Shown: positions 46,691 to 56,222 of the stretch, in pieces
Position numbering within the stretch: position 1 is the first letter of the stretch
Layout of the letters: each line of letters starts with the position of its first letter
Source: Bremerella cremea
GTDB taxonomy: Bacteria; Planctomycetota; Planctomycetia; Pirellulales; Pirellulaceae
DNA length: 64,000 bases
Direction: 5' to 3'
NCBI RefSeq assembly: GCF_003335505.1
Contig: NZ_QPEX01000006.1
Location: 107,083 to 171,082, forward strand
Made by a program: the position numbers and the translations under genes
The notes under the pieces: model-generated
Databases searched by the model: none
The model's input: the letters and a program-made list of their open reading frames with translations, nothing else
Told to the model about the DNA's origin: nothing

Positions 46691-46719
46691 AGCTCAGCCG
46701 CACGAGCAAGAAAACATCG

Positions 46720-46753
46720 AAGGCAACGAAGCCACCTGCGGCAACGTTGCCTT
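46720..46753 (+). terminator. Terminator after cheY
   Basis: AAGGCAACG (46720-46728) and CGTTGCCTT (46745-46753) form a 9-bp stem around a 16-nt loop, followed by a run of T (46752-46758). It is a good Rho-independent terminator. Confidence 0.8.
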
Positions 46754-46756
46754 TTT

Positions 46757-47905
46757 TTATTGCGCTGCAGGCTTCTTGCTGACAATCAGTTTGTCACCTT
46801 CCAAAGCATAGGTGAACGGCGTTTCGCTAAAGACGGCATCCCAAAGTGCCTTCATATCGGCATTCTCTACCGCGAACGAAATGCGTTGATTCAGTTCTGC
46901 TTCCATCCCTTGGGGCAGCACCGCTTCTAAACCAAAACGTGGTGCCAATGCTTGCACGATCGGTCCCAACGGCTGGTCTTTGATTTTGAGGGTAAAGACC
47001 TTTTCTCCGGGCATTACTACGGTTTTTCGGGCCGTGCCACCACGGAGAAGCTTGGCAACTTGCTCTTGAATCTCTTGCGAAGCGGTTACCTCAATGCGCA
47101 TCTTGCCATCCGACTTTACGGTCGCTTCGGGAAACAACTCTTGAATCTTAGCAACCGCGTCTTGATGGTTTCCTTCAAAGCGATGGGTCCGCGTTAACGA
47201 AACGTTTTCGGGAATCGGCACCAGTTGCAATTGCACACCGGAAGCGGTCTTATCAAAACGATACGAAGCATCGTAGCCAGCTAAGAGAAGTGTTAGATAC
47301 TCGGTTGTTTTCAGCGGAGGAAAATCGACCGCCGGCCAAAGGTCGTGCTTTACGACCTGGTCCAAGTTGCTCCATGTCATATCGTGGGCAACGGCCACGT
47401 TGATCAACAAGTCGCGCGGCGTGGTTAGTTTCGGCCAGTGATGTTGTTTTTGATGGACTAACTTTACCACTTCGGTAAGCGTGCTTCCTTTCGCAAACTG
47501 CGTTTGCAATTCGGCAACGGTCGGCAAGCGTTTGGCAGTTGCTTCAGGACCGATATAAATCACATCCCCGACACGCGACATGCCGGCACCGATCTGTGCT
47601 GCAATCCGTAGCAAGCCTGATTCAACCGGTTCGGCGGCAAAGTTCATGGTCATCTCTTGATCGGGATCGATGCGGCGATCCAGAAAGATCGCGACCCCTT
47701 GGGTTTGCGAAATACTATGCAACCCATCTCGCAACGGCACCGAATCCCACGTCAAATCAAACGGGCGTTGTAGCTGTTTATCGAGTTCAATACCGGTTCG
47801 CCAGGGGATCTTCTCTTGTCCCCAAAGCGGCTGTGAGAATAGCAAGATTGCCGCTGTCAAGAGTCCGCAAATCAAGAATTGGGGTTTGCTCGCGAGAGAC
47901 GACAT
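46757..47905 (-). CDS. Secreted protein with secretin/STN-like domain
   Basis: A 382-residue exported protein. The signal is FLICGLLTAAILLFSQPLWG. Mature residues about 30-110 (KQLQRPFDLTWDSVPLRDGL, GVAIFLDRRIDPDQEM) have the look of an STN/N0 domain as found in secretins and TonB receptors, and a second similar unit seems present near the C-terminus (KIKDQPLGPIVQALAPRFGL, NQRISFAVENADMKALWDAV). No secretin beta-domain follows, so it does not form a pore itself. It is convergent with cheY and not clearly linked to chemotaxis. Confidence 0.68.
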   Translation of the reverse strand: MSSLASKPQFLICGLLTAAILLFSQPLWGQEKIPWRTGIELDKQLQRPFDLTWDSVPLRDGLHSISQTQGVAIFLDRRIDPDQEMTMNFAAEPVESGLLRIAAQIGAGMSRVGDVIYIGPEATAKRLPTVAELQTQFAKGSTLTEVVKLVHQKQHHWPKLTTPRDLLINVAVAHDMTWSNLDQVVKHDLWPAVDFPPLKTTEYLTLLLAGYDASYRFDKTASGVQLQLVPIPENVSLTRTHRFEGNHQDAVAKIQELFPEATVKSDGKMRIEVTASQEIQEQVAKLLRGGTARKTVVMPGEKVFTLKIKDQPLGPIVQALAPRFGLEAVLPQGMEAELNQRISFAVENADMKALWDAVFSETPFTYALEGDKLIVSKKPAAQ

Positions 47906-48027
47906 TGGGGATTTGCTCCGGAGTTACCGCGTGATTACACTCGTCATTATTCAATGGATTGAAAATAAAGGATTTCTCATCTCAGGACGAGTGGAATGTT
48001 GCCCTCGATTTTTATTGAAGCCGATTT

Positions 48028-48690
48028 GTGACTAACCGCCCGGAGCGAAACCCCGTACTTTTAGAATTCTTCCAGAAATATCTCTCGGAAGAAAACACGG
48101 CCGCGTTCATTCATCGTGTCGCGTCTGTATATACGTGCGGAACCTTAGAACGACTTTCCCATCATGGGTTGCCGGAAGTACGCCGGGGAGCCGTCATGGC
48201 GTTATGTTTTGTAAGTGATTATTCTTCAAATCATACCGTCGGCATGGCCCTCAGCGATTCAGATCGAGGGGTCCGTTTGATCGCGGAAAATGGGATTCGC
48301 TCTCTGTGGATCCGGGCTGGCACCCCGAGCCAACGCCATCGATTGCGCAAGGTCATGAGCCAAATTCAAGGAAATTCTTTGGATTCCGCCTTGAAAGACG
48401 CCGATGCTCTGATCGTGGATGCTCCGTGGTATTCCGAAGCCTATAATCAACGGGCTCAGGTTTTTTTTAAACGTCAGAATTTCGAGCGTTCGCTCCGCGA
48501 CAATCACCAAACCCTGGAAATCAATCCGTATCATTTCCCTGCGGCCATCTCAATGGGACAATGTTACCTCAGGCAAGGTGAAAATGTGATGGCGCTGGAC
48601 AGCTTCCGCCGGGCTTTGCGTTTGAACCCGAACCTGGAATCCATCCGTACGCAAATCACGTATCTAGAACGTCAACTGGAAGAGATGTAA
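48028..48690 (+). CDS. HEAT/TPR helical-repeat protein
   Basis: A 220-residue soluble protein. The first half has HEAT-like pairs (LSHHGLPEVRRGAVMALCFV, GVRLIAENGIRSLW); the second has two to three TPR units, among them SEAYNQRAQVFFKRQNFERS, ISMGQCYLRQGENVMALDSF and RALRLNPNLESIRTQI. It is likely a protein-protein scaffold. Start is GTG at 48028. The stop is 44 nt before glpD, so shared transcription is possible, but role in glycerol use is unproven. Confidence 0.72.
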   Translation: MTNRPERNPVLLEFFQKYLSEENTAAFIHRVASVYTCGTLERLSHHGLPEVRRGAVMALCFVSDYSSNHTVGMALSDSDRGVRLIAENGIRSLWIRAGTPSQRHRLRKVMSQIQGNSLDSALKDADALIVDAPWYSEAYNQRAQVFFKRQNFERSLRDNHQTLEINPYHFPAAISMGQCYLRQGENVMALDSFRRALRLNPNLESIRTQITYLERQLEEM

Positions 48691-48734
48691 CTCTTCCTCA
48701 GACGAAACTGGATGCCTCAGCAGGGATCGCGAAC

Positions 48735-50312
48735 ATGGCAGACCACTCCACTCCCGTACTCATTCTGGGTGCTGGCATCAACGGCGCGGCCCTGGCCCGC
48801 GAACTTCTTTTGAACCAGGTACCGGTCGTGCTGGTCGATCATAGCGACTTCGCCTCCGGCACGACGAGCTGGTCGACACGTTTAATCCATGGTGGCCTGC
48901 GCTACCTGGAACATGGCGAAACGTCCCTCGTGTACGAATCGCTTGCCGAGCGGGAACGATTTCTGGCCAATTCGCCTGAGCATGTTTCTCCGCTCGAATT
49001 GATGATTCCCGTAAAATCTCAGTTCGCAGGTCTTGTTTCCTCTGCCTCTGGCTTCTTCAATCTCCCATTTTTCCAGTCAGGCTCCCCATCACGCGGTTCG
49101 TGGGCAATTCGTAGCGGTTTGACGATGTACGATTGGTTGGCAGGCAGCCAGCGGCTCGGTTCGCATCGCCGTTTAGCTTCCGCCGAATGGAAGCCGATTG
49201 GCTTCGATCCTAGTTTCATGGATGTTTTTTCGTATTTCGACGGCCAAATCGAGTTCCCAGAGCTTTACACCGCCAACCTCATTCACGACTGCGAACAAAT
49301 CGCGGCAGAGTCCGGGCTACGTTTCACCCTGCGGACCTACCGCAAGCCGATCTTGCATGGCAAATACTTCGAGTTCGAGAATCTACTCGACCGAGACAGC
49401 CCCACCGATCCAATCCAACCTGCCGCGTTAGTCAATGCCTCGGGTCCGGCGGGGGACGAAACCTTGACGGCACTCGGCATTGCCTCGGAACGGCTCTTTG
49501 GCGGCACGCGTGGTTCGCATTTGATCTCGCATAAACCGGTTCTTCTCGAAACACTGGGCAAGCGTGGTATCTACGCCGAAGCCTACGACGGACGTCCCGT
49601 CTTTATCTTGCCTTGGAACGGGGGAGCGTTGATTGGCACGACCGATTTGCGTCATGATGGGGATCCCGAACTGGCCATCGCCAGCGAAGAAGAAATCGAT
49701 TATCTCCTTCGCTGCGTGAATTCCGTGCTGCCAGAGGTTGGTCTGGCCCGGGAAGACATCACCCAACATTACAGCGGCGTGCGTCCCTTACCCTTTGTTC
49801 CGGCAGAATCAACCGCTTCGATCCCACGTGGCCATTGGCTCCACGAACACGACGGTACGCCGTGGCCATGCTTTACGATCGTCGGTGGAAAACTGACCAC
49901 ATGCCGTTCGCTGGCGCAACACTCGGCGAAAATAATCCTGGAAAAACTCAATCGCTCGGTAATTGCCAACTCGCAATCGCGCAAGACGTACGAAGGAGAT
50001 GTTCCCAACATCTCGCCTGGCACGCGAGCTTCCTTTATCATGCACTCGCTTACCGGAGTCGATATTGCGGCAGGCACCCAAGCCATGGCTGCGGCGGCGA
50101 TTGACAAGCTGCACGCCAAGACCATGGCCGACATTATCGAGCGCCGCCTCATGCTTGTCTTCGATCCGACACTTTCGCTCTCGCATCTCGACCAAGTCGC
50201 CGAGGCGTTGATTGCCGCTGGAAAACTTTCCGCCGAAGCCAAATCGGAAACGATCGCCAGCTATACACAGCGGTTACAATCGCGATTCGGAAAGCAGGTT
50301 CTTCCCGCCTAG
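48735..50312 (+). CDS. glpD: Glycerol-3-phosphate dehydrogenase (FAD, respiratory)
   Basis: GlpD oxidises sn-glycerol-3-phosphate to dihydroxyacetone phosphate and feeds electrons to the quinone pool from the inner face of the membrane. The 525-residue protein has the FAD loop LILGAGINGAALAREL, the GlpD signature ASGTTSWSTRLIHGGLRYLE, GTRGSHLI and the second FAD region FTIVGGKLTTCRSLA. It is directly followed by glpK, so the two consecutive steps of glycerol catabolism are in one transcript; no glpF uptake gene is visible. Confidence 0.93.
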   Translation: MADHSTPVLILGAGINGAALARELLLNQVPVVLVDHSDFASGTTSWSTRLIHGGLRYLEHGETSLVYESLAERERFLANSPEHVSPLELMIPVKSQFAGLVSSASGFFNLPFFQSGSPSRGSWAIRSGLTMYDWLAGSQRLGSHRRLASAEWKPIGFDPSFMDVFSYFDGQIEFPELYTANLIHDCEQIAAESGLRFTLRTYRKPILHGKYFEFENLLDRDSPTDPIQPAALVNASGPAGDETLTALGIASERLFGGTRGSHLISHKPVLLETLGKRGIYAEAYDGRPVFILPWNGGALIGTTDLRHDGDPELAIASEEEIDYLLRCVNSVLPEVGLAREDITQHYSGVRPLPFVPAESTASIPRGHWLHEHDGTPWPCFTIVGGKLTTCRSLAQHSAKIILEKLNRSVIANSQSRKTYEGDVPNISPGTRASFIMHSLTGVDIAAGTQAMAAAAIDKLHAKTMADIIERRLMLVFDPTLSLSHLDQVAEALIAAGKLSAEAKSETIASYTQRLQSRFGKQVLPA

Positions 50313-50330
50313 CCCTCAGAAAGACACATC

Positions 50331-51824
50331 ATGCCCCGCTACATTCTCGCGCTCGACCAAGGGACCACCTCCAGTCGTTCGATTTTGTTCGATCACGATG
50401 CCAGAATCGTTTCGGTCGCTCAACAAGAGTTCCGTCAAATCCTCCCCGCGACAGGCCAAGTCGAACACGATCCGGAAGACCTCTGGGGCAGCCAGATCTC
50501 GACCGCCGAAGGGGCCCTCGGTAAAGTTGCCCTGGAAGAGGTCGCCGCGATTGGCATTACCAACCAGCGCGAGACAACCATTGTTTGGGATAAACGAACC
50601 GGCAAACCGATTCATAACGCGATTGTTTGGCAAAGCCGCGTTTCGAGTTCTATCTGCGATCGCCTCCGCAGCGAAGGGGTGGAAGATACCATTCGCCAAA
50701 AAACAGGGCTGGTGGTCGACGCCTATTTTTCTGCTTCCAAGATTATCCACCTCTTAGAAACCGTATCCGGGGCGCGGCAAGCAGCCGAGGACGGGCACTT
50801 GCTGTTTGGAACCGTCGATTGTTACCTGGTTTGGCGATTGACTGGCGGCAAGCGTCACGTCACCGATGTCAGCAACGCCAGTCGCACGATGATGCTGAAC
50901 ATCGAAACGCTGGAATGGGACGACGAACTATTAGCCGCGTATAAAATCCCCCGCAGCATGCTGCCAGAAATCGTCGATTGCAGCGGCCAATTCGCTGAAA
51001 CCGATCCTGCCGTTTTAGGTCGCGTGATTCCCATTTCAGGCATGGCTGGCGATCAGCAAGCGGCTTCGTTCGGGCAAACTTGTTTCGACCAAGGAATGGT
51101 CAAAAACACTTACGGCACCGGGGCGTTTGCCCTGATGAACATTGGCGATAAGCCGGTTCTATCGAAAAACAACCTCCTTACAACCGTTGGCTGGCGAATC
51201 GGCGACCAAGTTAGCTACGCGTTGGAAGGTTCCATTTTCGTGGCCGGAGCGGTCGTCCAGTGGTTACGGGATGGCCTGGGCATTATCGAAGCTTCGTCAG
51301 AAGTCGAACCACTTGCCGAAACGGTTGCAGACAACGGAGGCGTTTACTTTGTGCCAGCGTTTGTCGGTCTCGGGGCGCCTTATTGGGATCCCCATGCCCG
51401 CGGCACCATCATCGGGCTTTCGCGTGGAACCACCGGAGGTCATATCGCTCGGGCCGCGCTCGAATCGATGGCATTTCAAACCCGCGACATGATCGAAGCC
51501 ATGCAGCGTGATGCCGGCGTGCCACTGCAAGTGTTACAGGTCGATGGAGGAGCCAGCGTCAACAATGCTTTGATGCAATTTCAAACAGATTTACTTGGTA
51601 CTCGCGTCCGCCGCCCAAAAATCAGCGAAACGACCGCCTTGGGCGCAGCGTTTCTGGCAGGCCTGGCAGTCGGTTTCTGGGAGTCGCAAGAAGAGCTTCG
51701 CGGGCTATGGCGTCTTGACCGCGAGTTCGAACCAACTGCCGATCCGCACAAAATGGATCAGATGTATACTCGCTGGCAAGAAGCCGTTACGCGAAGCCGT
51801 GCCTGGGAAAGGGCAGGGGAGTAA
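50331..51824 (+). CDS. glpK: Glycerol kinase
   Basis: GlpK phosphorylates glycerol with ATP to glycerol-3-phosphate. The 497-residue protein has the FGGY-family signature [40 protein letters not shown], the glycerol-binding [13 protein letters not shown] and [20 protein letters not shown]. Full length and no missing key residue noticed. It starts 18 nt after glpD and overlaps the following small membrane gene by one base. Substrate made here is oxidised by GlpD. Confidence 0.96.
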   Translation: MPRYILALDQGTTSSRSILFDHDARIVSVAQQEFRQILPATGQVEHDPEDLWGSQISTAEGALGKVALEEVAAIGITNQRETTIVWDKRTGKPIHNAIVWQSRVSSSICDRLRSEGVEDTIRQKTGLVVDAYFSASKIIHLLETVSGARQAAEDGHLLFGTVDCYLVWRLTGGKRHVTDVSNASRTMMLNIETLEWDDELLAAYKIPRSMLPEIVDCSGQFAETDPAVLGRVIPISGMAGDQQAASFGQTCFDQGMVKNTYGTGAFALMNIGDKPVLSKNNLLTTVGWRIGDQVSYALEGSIFVAGAVVQWLRDGLGIIEASSEVEPLAETVADNGGVYFVPAFVGLGAPYWDPHARGTIIGLSRGTTGGHIARAALESMAFQTRDMIEAMQRDAGVPLQVLQVDGGASVNNALMQFQTDLLGTRVRRPKISETTALGAAFLAGLAVGFWESQEELRGLWRLDREFEPTADPHKMDQMYTRWQEAVTRSRAWERAGE

Positions 51825-52042
51825 TGACGCTGGAAGTTTGGATCATCTCTTTCTTCACGGCTGCGATTGGTTTGGCGGCCATCTGGGCAGCCATCTTCAA
51901 CATCGAGCCCGTGTTCGCTTCACGCAAAATTGCGTTCGTAGAACGTCGTATCGGCCGCGCAAATGCTCGGCTTGTTGTGGGGGTCGGAGGCGTGGCCCTG
52001 CTTGCTCTGGCGATCAGCTTTATCATGCTGCCACCAGGCTGA
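51824..52042 (+). CDS. Small membrane protein coupled to glpK
   Basis: A 72-residue protein with two membrane helices (VWIISFFTAAIGLAAIWAAI and LVVGVGGVALLALAISFIML) joined by a basic loop. Its ATG overlaps the glpK stop as TAATG, so translation is very likely coupled. No known family. A role in glycerol uptake or membrane association of GlpD/GlpK is an attractive guess, but there is no sequence proof; no glpF is seen nearby. Confidence 0.6.
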   Translation: MTLEVWIISFFTAAIGLAAIWAAIFNIEPVFASRKIAFVERRIGRANARLVVGVGGVALLALAISFIMLPPG

Positions 52043-52161
52043 CCAATCTTTCCCTAGAAAAGATTGAACACCACGCAAGGGTGGGATAATCTAGCAGGCA
52101 ATCTCACGTTCTTATGGGAAGACTCAAACTTCCTGACCGGCACCTATTGAAATCAGAATCG

Positions 52162-53511
52162 ATGCTTCTTCCCTATAGCACTGACGCCACGCTTTATCAT
52201 CTGCCAACGGCCACGATCTCGCTGATCATCGTCAATGCGTTGGTCTTCTTCGTCTATCCCATGCGTACCAACGACGATCTCTCGCTTCCTCAGATCGCGG
52301 CGTTGATCGAACAACTGCACGAACATGGCACGTTGACCGATGCCGAGTACGATCAACTAACCGACGAGGCCGACGAAGAAGAAGCTGAGCAAGAGGCACT
52401 GGATGAGGCATCGGGCGAGGAACTACCAGCCGAGGATGAGGATGCTGAAGAGGTTACCATTCCGGCCCCAGATCCGTTATCGCTGCAATACGGACGTGGC
52501 CTTCTACCGTGGCAATGGATCACCAGTAACTTCCTGCACTCCGATATTTTTCACTTAGTCGGCAATATGATATGGCTGTGGACGTTTGGCTTGATTGTTG
52601 AAGGAAAAATCGGCTGGCAGCGGTTTCTGATGGTTTATTTCGGCATTGGTATCAGCGAGTGTTTCATCGAACAATCGTTGATGCTGTTTTCGTTTCCAAC
52701 GCCCTGGTCGTGCTCGCTAGGCGCGTCTTCGATCATCTTCGGCTTGATGGCAATTGCCATGCTGTGGGTGCCGGCCAACGATATCCACTGTCTGGTCGGG
52801 GTTTGGTCGTGGGATTTTCCGGCGGCCGGCTTAGGTGGCTTCTATCTGATTTACAGCATCATCATCGGGCTTATGTCTTACGGCTCTGGACCGCTCGAAT
52901 CGCTAGGTACAGAGTTACTCCACGCCCTTGGTGGCGTGATAGGCGTGGGAGTAGGAATTGCTTTCTTGAAGTACCACCTTGTCGATTGCGATAACTGGGA
53001 TCTGTTTTCAATCTGGGCCGGTCGGCATCGGCTTTCGCGTGAGGAAGCTCACGAATTGGCCGTCAGTTCCGAGCCTTTTCAAGCCAAACAAAAAGTTCAG
53101 ATCGAAAATGGCCTGAACCAGATTCGCGAACTCTTGCAACAAGGCGAAGCTCCTCAACTGGCGTACCGTGCCCACATTAGCATGCAACAAAAGTACGAAG
53201 GCTGGCATCTTCCCGATGCCGAGTTCTTGCTGATCATCAAACAATTGGCCGACCAAAAAAAGTTTACCGAAGCCAGTCAGGCAATTCACGAATACCTGAA
53301 AACGTCACGTGCTAAACAAAATCAGGTTCGTTTGAAGCACGCCGCTATCTTGCTCGACCACCTCCACCAGCCGAACCAGGCCCTTACCGTCCTCAAAAAA
53401 GTCGACCGCAGCGAACTAAACGCCCGCGAGTTGGCCTTCTATCGAAAGATTTCCAGCCAAGCCGCCAGCCAGAAAGACGATGACATGCTCGATATTCTTG
53501 GTGACGATTGA
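52162..53511 (+). CDS. Rhomboid intramembrane serine protease (with acidic insert)
   Basis: A 449-residue rhomboid-family protein. His131 and Asn135 in HLVGNMIWLW, the catalytic Ser189 in LGASSIIFGL and His254 in HALGGVIGVGVG match the active rhomboid set, although the residue after Ser is Ser instead of the usual Gly. A Glu/Asp-rich insert (about 68-98) separates the first helix from the core. Behind the membrane domain is a helical TPR-like tail (about 310-440). The start ATG at 52162 matches its neighbour's start (LLPYSTDA); an ATG 48 nt upstream is less likely. It is tandem with the gene at 53645. Confidence 0.85.
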   Translation: MLLPYSTDATLYHLPTATISLIIVNALVFFVYPMRTNDDLSLPQIAALIEQLHEHGTLTDAEYDQLTDEADEEEAEQEALDEASGEELPAEDEDAEEVTIPAPDPLSLQYGRGLLPWQWITSNFLHSDIFHLVGNMIWLWTFGLIVEGKIGWQRFLMVYFGIGISECFIEQSLMLFSFPTPWSCSLGASSIIFGLMAIAMLWVPANDIHCLVGVWSWDFPAAGLGGFYLIYSIIIGLMSYGSGPLESLGTELLHALGGVIGVGVGIAFLKYHLVDCDNWDLFSIWAGRHRLSREEAHELAVSSEPFQAKQKVQIENGLNQIRELLQQGEAPQLAYRAHISMQQKYEGWHLPDAEFLLIIKQLADQKKFTEASQAIHEYLKTSRAKQNQVRLKHAAILLDHLHQPNQALTVLKKVDRSELNARELAFYRKISSQAASQKDDDMLDILGDD

Positions 53512-53644
53512 CGGAAGTTCGGGCTCTTTCAACAGCGAAGCTGGTATATAGCAATACACCCCAACTAGCGTGGCAAGATTTCTTCCCACCGGGCGAATAA
53601 CCTTTCGAAGCTCGTTACCTAGAACTTTCCCAAGGTCAAATCTC

Positions 53645-54880
53645 TTGGTCCTTATTCCTTATGGAACCGATGCCCCACTTTATCATCTGCCGGTGATAAC
53701 CGTTACGCTTGTCGTTCTGAATGTCGCCATCTTCTTTGCCGAACCCATCCACCGCTTGGCAACCGGGACACAGCAGCACCCATTGGAAGTAATCACCGAG
53801 GCGGTCCTGGTACGTCAGGCGGAACAGCCCAAGGAGTACCAGCTGCAGTTCGGCGAAGGGCTTAAACCGTGGCAATGGATTACGTCATCGTTTCTGCACG
53901 GCAATCTGCTGCATCTTGTCAGCAACATGATTTTCCTGACCCTCTTCGGCTTGATCGTGGAAGGCAAGCTTGGCTGGTGGAAATTTCTGGGAGTCTACCT
54001 AGCAATATGCGCCGTCGCAGGCTTTCTAGCTCAGGGATTCATTAGCCTGGTAAATCCCGGCTACGAAGGGACCGCCTTAGGAGCCTCAGACGCAATTTGC
54101 GGACTGATGGCGATTTGCATTCTGTGGGCTCCACTTAATAACATTCAAGTCGTTGTTAATTTCCGTTTTCACTACAACTGGCACTTTGAAATCCCAGTGG
54201 CGGCGTTCGCGGGCATCTACTTACTGTTGGATATCATCAGCACTTTGTTCTTTGCCACTTACGCCAGAAGCTTCGCCCCGTTTACAGCCTTTTTGCACAC
54301 GTGCGGAGCCGTAGTTGGTGCGGCTGTGGGGCTTGCTTTTCTGAAATGGAATTGGGTTGATTGCGATGGGTACGACGCCTTCACGGTCATACAAGGAGGA
54401 CACCAACGAAACCATTATCGCGGTGAGCTCGAGACACCTTCAATCGATACCGTCACGACCCTCACCACGGACCAAGGGCTGAAGCAAATCCAAGACATCT
54501 TACAGGAAGGTCAGCAACCGCAACTGGCCTACCGTGCCCACCTGAGCATGGCCCATCGACATCCAAAGTGGCATCTGCCTGATCGCGAGTTTCTCCAGAT
54601 CATTCAGCAACTTTGCCGCCAACAGCATTTCGATGACGCGGTTCTCAGCATGCGAGACTACTTGAAAACCCCTCGGGCCAAACAAGATCAGGTGCGGCTC
54701 AAACTAGCTTCGCTCCTGCTCGATCCGCTGCAGCGTCCCAGCCAAGCGTTGGAAGCCCTCAAGCAGGTTGACACCACCAAGCTGAACGCCAAAGAAAAGA
54801 CACTCTATCAGCAAGCCGCTCAGCAAACTCAACAACTCCGCAGCACTGGCGTCATCGATTCGCTTCACTTCGAGGACTAG
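53645..54880 (+). CDS. Rhomboid intramembrane serine protease (tandem paralogue)
   Basis: A 411-residue paralogue of the preceding gene. His90 and Asn94 in HLVSNMIFLT, Ser148 in LGASDAICGL and His218 in HTCGAVVGAAVG keep the rhomboid active site; Asp follows the Ser. There is no acidic insert. The C-terminal helical tail (YRAHLSMAHRHPKWHLPDRE, YLKTPRAKQDQVRLKLASLL) is conserved with its neighbour. I chose a TTG start at 53645 because AAGG is about 9 nt upstream and the result begins VLIPYGTDAPLYHL like its neighbour; the upstream ATG would add a stray basic segment. Confidence 0.83.
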   Translation: MVLIPYGTDAPLYHLPVITVTLVVLNVAIFFAEPIHRLATGTQQHPLEVITEAVLVRQAEQPKEYQLQFGEGLKPWQWITSSFLHGNLLHLVSNMIFLTLFGLIVEGKLGWWKFLGVYLAICAVAGFLAQGFISLVNPGYEGTALGASDAICGLMAICILWAPLNNIQVVVNFRFHYNWHFEIPVAAFAGIYLLLDIISTLFFATYARSFAPFTAFLHTCGAVVGAAVGLAFLKWNWVDCDGYDAFTVIQGGHQRNHYRGELETPSIDTVTTLTTDQGLKQIQDILQEGQQPQLAYRAHLSMAHRHPKWHLPDREFLQIIQQLCRQQHFDDAVLSMRDYLKTPRAKQDQVRLKLASLLLDPLQRPSQALEALKQVDTTKLNAKEKTLYQQAAQQTQQLRSTGVIDSLHFED

Positions 54881-54907
54881 TAAGCTCGGCACTGCGCATA
54901 AAAAAAA

Positions 54908-54932
54908 GGAGGCGGCTGTTCCAACCGTCTCC
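54908..54932. terminator. Bidirectional terminator hairpin
   Basis: GGAGGCGG (54908-54915) and CCGTCTCC (54925-54932) pair with one G-T, flanked by an A-run on the left (54900-54907) and a T-run on the right. It separates the rhomboid gene from the convergent gene at 54966 and can end both transcripts. Confidence 0.75.
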
Positions 54933-54965
54933 CTTTTTCAAGCGAATTCAACGCACGCGTGCGAT

Positions 54966-56222
54966 TTAGCGATGCATGTTCTGGGCTGCCATTGCTTGCT
55001 GAACCATTGCCGAATAACGGGTTGGATCTTTCCAGAACGTTTGTAGGCTTTCTTCACTGCTGAACAAGTAAAGCGTACCGCGATGGGTCAAACCGAAGCG
55101 ACGATCACCAGGAACCGTTTGGCCTTTGTTCAAGTAGGCGACCGGGTCGATTCCCGACATAACCGGGCTGTACTGATTTGGGTTAGCCAGAAACTTCTGC
55201 TGTTCGACTTGCGACGAGAACAGATAGATCTGTCCTTGGTGCTGAGCTCCCCAACGCGGGTCACCTTTCTGCCACTTCATGCTTTCCATCAAAGTAACTG
55301 GGCAGTAACCATCCATTGCAAACTTCGGCTGAACAGCAGGGGCTGCTGGCGGTTGCTGGGCAACTGGCTGTCCCGGTGCCGACGGTTGAGGAGCCGGTTG
55401 TTGGACAACTTGGTTCGCTGCAGGCTGCTGCGGGGCTGGTCCAACATACGCTGGTGGGGCAGGCATGCCAGGTCTCGTTTGCGAAGCAACTGGGCTCGAC
55501 GAAAATCGGCTTTGTGCTGGGTCGGAAGCGGCCGCAGGCGGCATCGAAGGGGCTGGGCCTGAGTTAGCAAAACGGGAAGTTGGCGGTGGTGGCAATTGCG
55601 GAGCAACTTGCTGGGGCGCACTTTGCTGCATCGCTGGCTGCTGCTGAGGTGGGGCGGCGTTGTTCGCGGTGAAACTTGAATAAACCGAACCACGCTGCCC
55701 TTGATTTGCTTCTGGCAAAGCGGGCTGCGATACCGGCACCTGCATCGAAGCAGTTACCGTCGGGTTGCTGGTCTGGGCGACCATCTCAGGGGAAGCCGTT
55801 GGTTTAGGATTCGCTTTCTGAGACACCATCGCCAGCATCGACACGTAACGACCTTCATCCTGCGGGCTGATCGTACGATATACAAACTGCCCAGCAGGGG
55901 TGATGATCACGTCTTGCGGCCAACGATCAACGCCAAACTGCTTGGCGATCTCAGTTTGTTGACTGCCGTTAATCTTTACCGGCACATAGTCTGCTTCCAA
56001 CGATTGGGCAAACGAAGCCTTGGAAAAGACATTCGCTTCCAAGCGACGGCATGGCGGACAATCGTCGCCATAGAAGTGGATATAGATGAGTTGCTTATTC
56101 CTGGTTGCAGCGGCCCGAGCAGTTTCAAGATCGGGCGCCCAGCGAATGGCATCTTCAGCGAAAACGTTTGCTTGAATCGCTAACAACAGGACAATAACAG
56201 AGAAACGAGTAATGGTCGTCAT
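54966..56222 (-). CDS. Secreted thioredoxin-like/YHS-like fusion protein
   Basis: From the ATG at 56222 the 418-residue protein has a signal peptide (RFSVIVLLLAIQANVFAE). Residues about 40-130 form a thioredoxin-like domain of the thioredoxin-7 type with a CPPC centre (HFYGDDCPPCRRLEANVFSK). A long Gln/Pro/Ala-rich linker (about 160-320) follows, then two YHS-like units, GYCPVTLMESMKWQKGDPRW and DPVAYLNKGQTVPGDRRFGL. YHS modules can bind metals, so a periplasmic metal or disulfide-linked role is possible. Thioredoxin plus double YHS is an unusual pairing. Confidence 0.7.
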   Translation of the reverse strand: MTTITRFSVIVLLLAIQANVFAEDAIRWAPDLETARAAATRNKQLIYIHFYGDDCPPCRRLEANVFSKASFAQSLEADYVPVKINGSQQTEIAKQFGVDRWPQDVIITPAGQFVYRTISPQDEGRYVSMLAMVSQKANPKPTASPEMVAQTSNPTVTASMQVPVSQPALPEANQGQRGSVYSSFTANNAAPPQQQPAMQQSAPQQVAPQLPPPPTSRFANSGPAPSMPPAAASDPAQSRFSSSPVASQTRPGMPAPPAYVGPAPQQPAANQVVQQPAPQPSAPGQPVAQQPPAAPAVQPKFAMDGYCPVTLMESMKWQKGDPRWGAQHQGQIYLFSSQVEQQKFLANPNQYSPVMSGIDPVAYLNKGQTVPGDRRFGLTHRGTLYLFSSEESLQTFWKDPTRYSAMVQQAMAAQNMHR

